Shown: piece by piece, positions 22,191 through 26,808 of the stretch
How positions within the stretch are numbered: position 1 is the first letter of the stretch
Layout: each line of letters begins with the position of its first letter
DNA from: JAXGPF01 sp964463985
GTDB taxonomy: Bacteria; Verrucomicrobiota; Kiritimatiellia; JAAZAB01
Reading direction: 5' to 3'
Length of the DNA: 26,808 bases
Assembly: GCA_964463985.1 (NCBI GenBank)
Contig: CAYXEK010000045.1
Coordinates: forward strand, 1 to 26,808
Position numbers and translations under genes: made by a program
The notes under the pieces: generated by a model
The model's input: only the letters and a program-made list of their open reading frames with translations
Told to the model about the DNA's origin: nothing
Database searches by the model: none

Positions 22191-23114
22191 ATGAATTGCC
22201 GGCGCGCGCGCGCGGCATGGCGGGCCGCTGCCTTGGGGATTTTATGCCTGGCTTCCTGCCGGCCGGCATCGCCGCCGGACTCCCGCGCGGCGCCGGAGCA
22301 GGCGCCCCGCCGGATCGTATCGCTTTCGCCCGCCATCACGGAAATCCTGTTTGCCATCGGCTGCGGCGGGCGGGTGGTCGGCGTCACCTCGTTCTGCAAT
22401 TATCCGCCGGCGGCCGCGCGGTTGCCGAAAGTCGGCGGGTTTTACGACACCAATTATGAAGCAGTGCTGTCGCTCCGCCCGGACCTGGTGCTGCACACCA
22501 TCGAGCATGAAGCGGCGGCGCAAAACCTGCTGGCGCTGGGGCTGGAATGCCGGCCGTTATCGCTCCTGTCATTGCCGGATATCATGGCGTCCATCCGCCG
22601 GGCGGGCGTACTGTGCCATGCTGCGGCGCCGGCGGAAGCGCTGGCGCGCGACATCCAGGCGCGGATGGATGGCATCCGCGCCCGGATTCCCGCCGGCGCG
22701 CCGGCGCCGGCAGTGCTGGTTTGCATCGGACGCAACATGGGCACGGGCGGGCTGGCGGATGTGTACCTGGCCGGGCCGGGCACGATTTACGATGAAATGC
22801 TGCAACTGCTCGGGGCGCGCAATGTTTATCAAGGCCGTCTGGCTTACGCCCAGGTCGGGCGGGAGGGCATTTTGCGGATGAACCCGGAGGTGATTATTGA
22901 CCTGGCGCCGGATTTGAAAGTTTCCAATGCCGCCGCCCGGGCGCGCTTGCTGGCCGATTGGAACCAATTAAAATCCGTGGAAGCCGTCAGGCAGGAACGG
23001 ATATACGTGCTGGATGGCGATTATGTCTGCATCCCGGGGCCGCGCATTTACCGGACCATGGCGGATATGGCGGCGGCCATTTATCCCGGCAGCTTGCCGG
23101 GGGAGGCTCTATGA
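22191..23114 (+). CDS. btuF: Periplasmic-binding lipoprotein of a cobalamin/Fe-siderophore-type ABC importer
   Basis: The 307-residue protein is a class III substrate-binding protein of the BtuF/FhuD type. It has a signal with lipobox LASC (Cys23), then RRIVSLSPAITEILFAIG, VVGVTSFCNYPP, KVGGFYDTNYEAVLSLRPDLVL and, late, RMNPEVIIDLAPDL, all typical blocks of the fold. The cysteine anchors it in a membrane, as periplasmic-binding lipoprotein. The start at 22191 has GGAG at a good distance; ATG 22161 is an in-frame alternative lacking one. The stop overlaps the ATPase start (ATGA). The family imports vitamin B12, haem or ferric siderophores; which is transported here cannot be decided, so the symbol is by family likeness only. 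Confidence 0.85.
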   Translation: MNCRRARAAWRAAALGILCLASCRPASPPDSRAAPEQAPRRIVSLSPAITEILFAIGCGGRVVGVTSFCNYPPAAARLPKVGGFYDTNYEAVLSLRPDLVLHTIEHEAAAQNLLALGLECRPLSLLSLPDIMASIRRAGVLCHAAAPAEALARDIQARMDGIRARIPAGAPAPAVLVCIGRNMGTGGLADVYLAGPGTIYDEMLQLLGARNVYQGRLAYAQVGREGILRMNPEVIIDLAPDLKVSNAAARARLLADWNQLKSVEAVRQERIYVLDGDYVCIPGPRIYRTMADMAAAIYPGSLPGEAL

Positions 23115-23896
23115 ACGCGCCCCTGATGCAAATCAGCGGCTTGAACCTGCGGATTGACGGCAAGGATATCCTCCAGGCGATTGACCTTGAGGTCTGGCCG
23201 GGCGAATTTCTGGCGCTGATCGGTCCGAATGGCGCCGGCAAAACCAGCCTGATCAAATGCCTGGCCGGGCTGCATCGCGGCTGGAGCGGCGAAATCATGC
23301 TGGCGGGCCGGAGTTTGCGGCGGTACAGCCGCCGCGCGCTGGCTTGCCGGATCAGCTGCGTTTCCCAGACGGAAGAGTCGGACATACCCTTCACCTGCCT
23401 GGAATTTGTCTTGATGTCGCGCTACCCGCATTTGTCGCCGTTCACCACCTTGCGCGGGGCCGACCGCGAATTGGCCGCGCAAGCCCTGGCATTGACCGGC
23501 ATGGAACACCTGCGCGACCGCCGGCTGGACACGCTCAGCGGCGGCGAACGCCGGATGGTGATGATTGCCGCCGCGCTGGCGCAGGGCGCGGAACTGATGC
23601 TGCTGGACGAGCCCACAGCCTTCCTGGATTACCAGCATCAGCGCCAGGTGCTGCAACTGCTGGGCGATTTGAATCGCCGGCGAGGCTTGACGGTGATTGC
23701 CGCGCTGCATGACATCAATGCCGCCTGCCGCTGGAGCGCGCGGGTGGCCGCCTTGAGGGGCGGACGGCTGGTTGCATGCGGGCCGCCGGCGGATTTGCTT
23801 CAACCGGAGGCATTGCGCGCGGTTTACGATGCCCCGTTCGCCTTTGCCCGGATGCCGGATGGCCGGCCGCTGGCAGTGGTGGAGGATGTCATATGA
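23111..23896 (+). CDS. btuD: ABC importer ATPase, BtuD/FecE type
   Basis: The 261-residue protein is the nucleotide-binding subunit of a FecCD-type importer: Walker A GPNGAGKT (38-45), Q-loop around SCVSQTE (82-88), signature LSGGE (142-146), Walker B LMLLDEPTAFLD (162-173) and an H-loop histidine in AALHDINAA. Start and stop overlap btuF and btuC by ATGA, so the three proteins are translationally coupled in the order binding protein, ATPase, permease. The name btuD reflects family likeness; a ferric-chelate system is equally possible. Confidence 0.9.
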   Translation: MNAPLMQISGLNLRIDGKDILQAIDLEVWPGEFLALIGPNGAGKTSLIKCLAGLHRGWSGEIMLAGRSLRRYSRRALACRISCVSQTEESDIPFTCLEFVLMSRYPHLSPFTTLRGADRELAAQALALTGMEHLRDRRLDTLSGGERRMVMIAAALAQGAELMLLDEPTAFLDYQHQRQVLQLLGDLNRRRGLTVIAALHDINAACRWSARVAALRGGRLVACGPPADLLQPEALRAVYDAPFAFARMPDGRPLAVVEDVI

Positions 23897-24894
23897 AACC
23901 GCCGATGTCCCGCGCGTGGATTTTGATTTCGCTGGGGCTGACGGCGGCGGCCGCCATCGGCGTGGCGCCCATGCTGGGCATGGATTTCATCCCGTTGCAT
24001 ACTTTGCTGACGGCGCCGGATAGTCTGGCGGCATCGGTGCTGCGCGATATCCGCATATCGCGCGTCTTGACCGCTTTCTGCGTGGGCAGCGCCCTGGCGC
24101 TGAGCGGGGCGGCGTTTCAAAGCATGTTTCGCAACCCGCTGGCCACGCCGTTCACCCTCGGTGTCGCCAGCGGCGCCGCGTTCGGCAGCGCCATGTATAT
24201 CCGGCTTGGATCAAAATTTCTGCCGGCCGGCGTGAATGGCGTCGCCCTGGCCGCCTTCGCCGGCAGCCTGCTGGCGATCGGGCTGGTGTACGGACTGACC
24301 CGGCTGCGGCGCGGGTTTTCAACGGCCACTTTGCTGCTGGCGGGGGTGGCGGTGAGTTTTTTCTTTTCCAGCCTGATAATTTTCGTTCAATACATCAGCG
24401 GACTGGGCCATTCCTTCCGCATCATGCGTTGGATGATGGGATCGGTTGAGACCGCCGGATTTGCGCCGGTGCTGGGATTGTTGCCGTTTGTCCTGCCGGG
24501 CGCGGCCATCCTGTTCCTCCTGTGCCGGGAATTGAACCTGCTGGCGCTGGGCGACGATTTGGCCGCCAGCCGCGGGGTGAACGTAAACCGCGTGAAACAA
24601 CTGGTTTTTTTAGCCGCATCGCTCATGGTCGGCGGAGTGGTGGCGGTTTGCGGTCCGATCGGGTTTGTCGGGATGATGGCGCCGCATGCCTGCCGGATGC
24701 TGCTGGGGCATGATCACCGGTTGCTGCTGCCGGGCGCCCTGCTGACCGGCGGCCTCTTCCTGGTGGTTTGCGATACGGTGGCGCGCACCATGGTGGCGCC
24801 GCTGGAAATCCCCGTGGGTGTGATCACGGCGCTGCTGGGCGGACCGTTTTTCCTGTGGATCATGCTGACCAGTGCCGACCGCGCGGGCCGGTAA
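23893..24894 (+). CDS. btuC: FecCD-type permease (BtuC-like) of the same importer
   Basis: The 333-residue membrane protein has about ten hydrophobic segments. It shows the FecCD family blocks GSALALSGAAFQSMFRNPLA and TLGVASGAAFGS near residues 60-100, LLLAGVAVSFFFSS in the middle, and GPIGFVGMMAPHACRMLLGHDHR with LLPGALLTGG at the end. A GGAGG lies a few bases before ATG 23893; the longer frame upstream overlaps the ATPase and is rejected. A single permease gene implies a homodimeric channel, as in BtuC2D2. It ends 110 nt before the stop of the convergent gene. Confidence 0.92.
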   Translation: MKPPMSRAWILISLGLTAAAAIGVAPMLGMDFIPLHTLLTAPDSLAASVLRDIRISRVLTAFCVGSALALSGAAFQSMFRNPLATPFTLGVASGAAFGSAMYIRLGSKFLPAGVNGVALAAFAGSLLAIGLVYGLTRLRRGFSTATLLLAGVAVSFFFSSLIIFVQYISGLGHSFRIMRWMMGSVETAGFAPVLGLLPFVLPGAAILFLLCRELNLLALGDDLAASRGVNVNRVKQLVFLAASLMVGGVVAVCGPIGFVGMMAPHACRMLLGHDHRLLLPGALLTGGLFLVVCDTVARTMVAPLEIPVGVITALLGGPFFLWIMLTSADRAGR

Positions 24895-24945
24895 CCTCTG
24901 CCGGGGAAAAGCGGCGTCAAGCCACCGCAATCCAAACCGCCTTGG

Positions 24946-24989
24946 CAAACTGCCAGGGCGGAGGGATCTCGGGCCGCACTGGCAGTTTG
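24946..24989. terminator. 11-bp inverted repeat between convergent genes
   Basis: CAAACTGCCAG (24946-24956) and CTGGCAGTTTG (24979-24989) pair perfectly around a 22-nt loop. The repeat lies 51 nt after the permease stop and 14 nt after the corrected stop of the convergent gene at 25004. There is no U-run on either side, so a bidirectional terminator is possible but not classical. Confidence 0.4.
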
Positions 24990-25003
24990 GATGGCAGCGG
25001 CGG

Positions 25004-26772
25004 TTATTCGAGATCCAGGCCGGCAAGGGCCATGCCTGGCGCGGCGTTCAACGCCAGCCGGTAGCCGGCCGGCGCCTCCGCGTCAGTTAATTCCATGACG
25101 ATGCTCATGNNNNNNNNNNNNNNNNNNNNNNNNNNNNNNNNNNNNNNNNNNNNNNNNNNNNNNNNNNNNNNNNNNNNNNNNNNNNNNNNNNNNNNNNNNN
25201 NNNNNNNNNCAGCCGGTAGCCGGCCGGCGCCTCCGCGTCAGTTAATTCCATGACGATGCTCATGCCGCCGTCGCCGGCCTGCGCGAGCAGCAGGTTGCCC
25301 GCCAGACTGCGGACAATCCAACCGGGGATGGATTCGGCAACCATGGTATAACCGGCAAGATGGCCGGCGTCATCCAGTTGCGCGATTGTGGCTGCGCCGC
25401 CGTCGCCGGCCTGTGCCAGCAGGCGGTGGCCATCCAGGTCCCGCGCGATCCAGCCCGGAACCGCGTCGGCCACCATGATGAAATTGCCCAGCGCATAGCC
25501 GGGGCCGAGTTCCTGGATGCCCACCATGCCGCCGTCGCCGGCCTGCGCCAGGATGCGGTTGCCGTCCAGCGCGCGGACGATCCAGCCCGGCACGGCATCG
25601 GCCAGCATCACGATGTTGGCGGGTTGGCTGCCGGCATCCAGTTCGACGATGGCGACTGCGCCGCCGTCGCCGGCCTGCGCCAGCAGGCGGTTGCCGTCAA
25701 TGCCGCGGACAATCCAGCCGGGCGCGCTATCCGCCACCGTGGCCAGGCGCAGGGTTTGTCCTTGATCATTCAGCCCGATGAGCGTCAGGGCGCCGCCCTG
25801 GCCGGCCTGGGCGATCAGGCGCAGCGTTTGCGCGGCGTTAATCGAAAAGACGCCCTCCGACGTGCTCGCGTAAATCGCGCCGCCGCGCAGCCGCAAGGTT
25901 TCCAGGCGCTCATCCGCGCGGGCCACCACCTCGTAGCCGATGCACACGCCGTTCAGGACCAGCAGGCGTTGCAGTTCGCTGGGTGCGGCGAAGGAAGTGG
26001 CGGCGGCCAGAACGTGTCCGTCGGGGTCGGCTTGGATACCGGTGCTGCCATCGCCGGATGCCAGCAGGGTCCAGATGTGCCCATCGGCCTGCAAGGGTGC
26101 GCCGGCCGGGTCGGCCAGGGCGGCGGCGACTTCCTCCGCGCTCCAACGGTAAACCGCCGAGCCGGCGGTGTTATAACCTTCCGCGTAATACAGGTTGCCG
26201 GCGGCGTCAAAGGTCAGCGGACCGCTGGACTGTCCGATGACGCCGAGGTTGACCGGCGGGTTATTGACCAGGTTGCCGCTTGCATCCAGCGCGCTATGGT
26301 AAATTGCGGCATTGGCGCCGCCCGCGGCCCAGAAGTCGCTGCCATCGCGCGTTTCCAGGCCCCAGAGGTCGTTAGTCACGCCCAGGTCGGCCGGTATTTC
26401 GGCGCCCGCGGGATCATACCGGAAATATTTATAATTCCAGCGCTCGTAATTGCCGCCGTCGTTGAAGTAAATCATCCCGCCGATTGCGGTGACCCTTGAG
26501 CCGGAAAAGGAATTGGCGTCCTGATACAAAATTCCCGCCGCGGCGCCGTCATAACGATAAACGGCAAATCCCAAATCCCAGACCGGACTGCGGGTCGAGT
26601 AGTAAAGGTTGCTGCCGGCGTCCCAGTCAAACGAAACAATGGCGGCATCGGGGTGGGGGTTGGCGTAATAAGGCGCCGACTGGTATCCTGCTCCGGCCAC
26701 AAACGCGGCGTAAACCCGGCCGGCTTGCGCGGCCAGCCCAATAATGACAGACCACTTGATTGCTTGTTTCAT
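25004..26772 (-). CDS. Secreted beta-propeller-like protein with 44-residue tandem repeats (spans an artefactual gap)
   Basis: The start has a signal peptide (MKQAIKW, hydrophobic core, predicted cut after RVYA). Residues about 30-320 look like NHL/propeller-type blades with repeated DAAGNLYYAEG, GGAIYAST and similar motifs. A C-terminal array of five units follows, each 44 residues, with consensus PGWIVRxLDGNRLLAQAGDG and a MVADA-type end. The 100 N at 25110-25209 are flanked by identical 55-nt copies; joining them lets the frame continue to a TAA at 25006-25004 and completes the fifth repeat at exactly 44 residues, giving a 537-residue protein. The raw frame ending at 25105 is an artefact. 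The function is unknown; no lipobox or PEP-CTERM sorting signal was seen. The ribosome-binding site is weak. Confidence 0.75.
25110..25209. other. Assembly gap (100 N) between identical 55-nt flanks
   Basis: 25055-25109 and 25210-25264 are identical over 55 nt. As at 5460-5559 this indicates an unmerged contig overlap. The correct sequence most likely passes from 25054 directly to 25210. Confidence 0.92.
25269..25800 (-). repeat. 132-bp tandem repeat coding array
   Basis: In-frame units of 132 bp (44 residues) begin with PGWI and share LAQAGDGG. The first unit (LIAQAGQGG) is degenerate, three middle units are highly similar, and the last runs into the gap region. Units are diverged at third positions but the spacing is strictly kept. 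Confidence 0.8.
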
Positions 26773-26808
26773 TTTTATACGGATTCCTGTTTTTCTGCGG
26801 TTTACGGA

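Noticed and set aside
25105..26772. A C-terminus of the repeat protein running through the N block
   Set aside because: It is an artefact of unmerged identical contig ends; the joined sequence gives a normal stop at 25004.

Overview
This window is a metagenome-style scaffold with three runs of exactly 100 N (4136-4235, 5460-5559, 25110-25209). It comes from a GC-rich, Gram-negative bacterium: it carries lipid A synthesis (lpxI), an outer-membrane-type barrel and a lipoprotein-anchored ABC importer. The gene content and the dispersed hairpin repeats would fit a Verrucomicrobiota/Kiritimatiellota/Lentisphaerota-like genome, but no marker here proves the phylum.

Layout. 1-2664: the 5' part of a tRNA-Gly(CCC) on the minus strand, then a two-gene plus-strand unit of a tartrate/D-malate-type decarboxylating dehydrogenase and a plant-like ATP 6-phosphofructokinase. 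2665-5681: an accessory patch with an AAA_14/DUF4143 ATPase, a REP-associated (IS200-like, HUH) tyrosine transposase framed by mirrored hairpin repeats, a gene fragment trapped between the same repeats, and other dispersed repeats. 5682-11250: a tightly overlapping plus-strand operon of type III restriction-modification, mod - rhuM-family - res, with a dispersed repeat read in frame inside mod. 11303-14093: minus-strand lpxI followed by a UvrD/PcrA-type helicase (14-nt overlap). 14359-19529: minus-strand housekeeping genes rpsA, tyrS and glnA; glnA has a well-formed sigma-54 promoter and a conserved adenylylation-site tyrosine. 19730-20098: a hotdog acyl-CoA thioesterase. 20272-24894: a plus-strand set with a small LbtU-like outer-membrane protein, a LarA-family nickel-pincer enzyme, and a BtuF-BtuD-BtuC-like importer whose genes overlap by ATGA. 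25004-26772: a minus-strand secreted protein with a 44-residue tandem repeat.

How the genes relate. The REP/transposase patch and the restriction operon form one accessory block between core genes. The barrel, LarA-like enzyme and FecCD-type importer look like a metal-, metallophore- or corrinoid-related uptake set; that link is an inference from gene order. Two of the three N gaps have identical 55-nt flanks and are best read as contig overlaps that were never merged. Joining the third gap restores the true C-terminus of the repeat protein and completes its fifth 44-residue repeat.

The strongest points for follow-up are the mirrored REP frame around the transposase, the RhuM-family gene embedded in the type III operon, the LarA-like/importer cluster, the sigma-54 glnA promoter and the two artefactual gaps.
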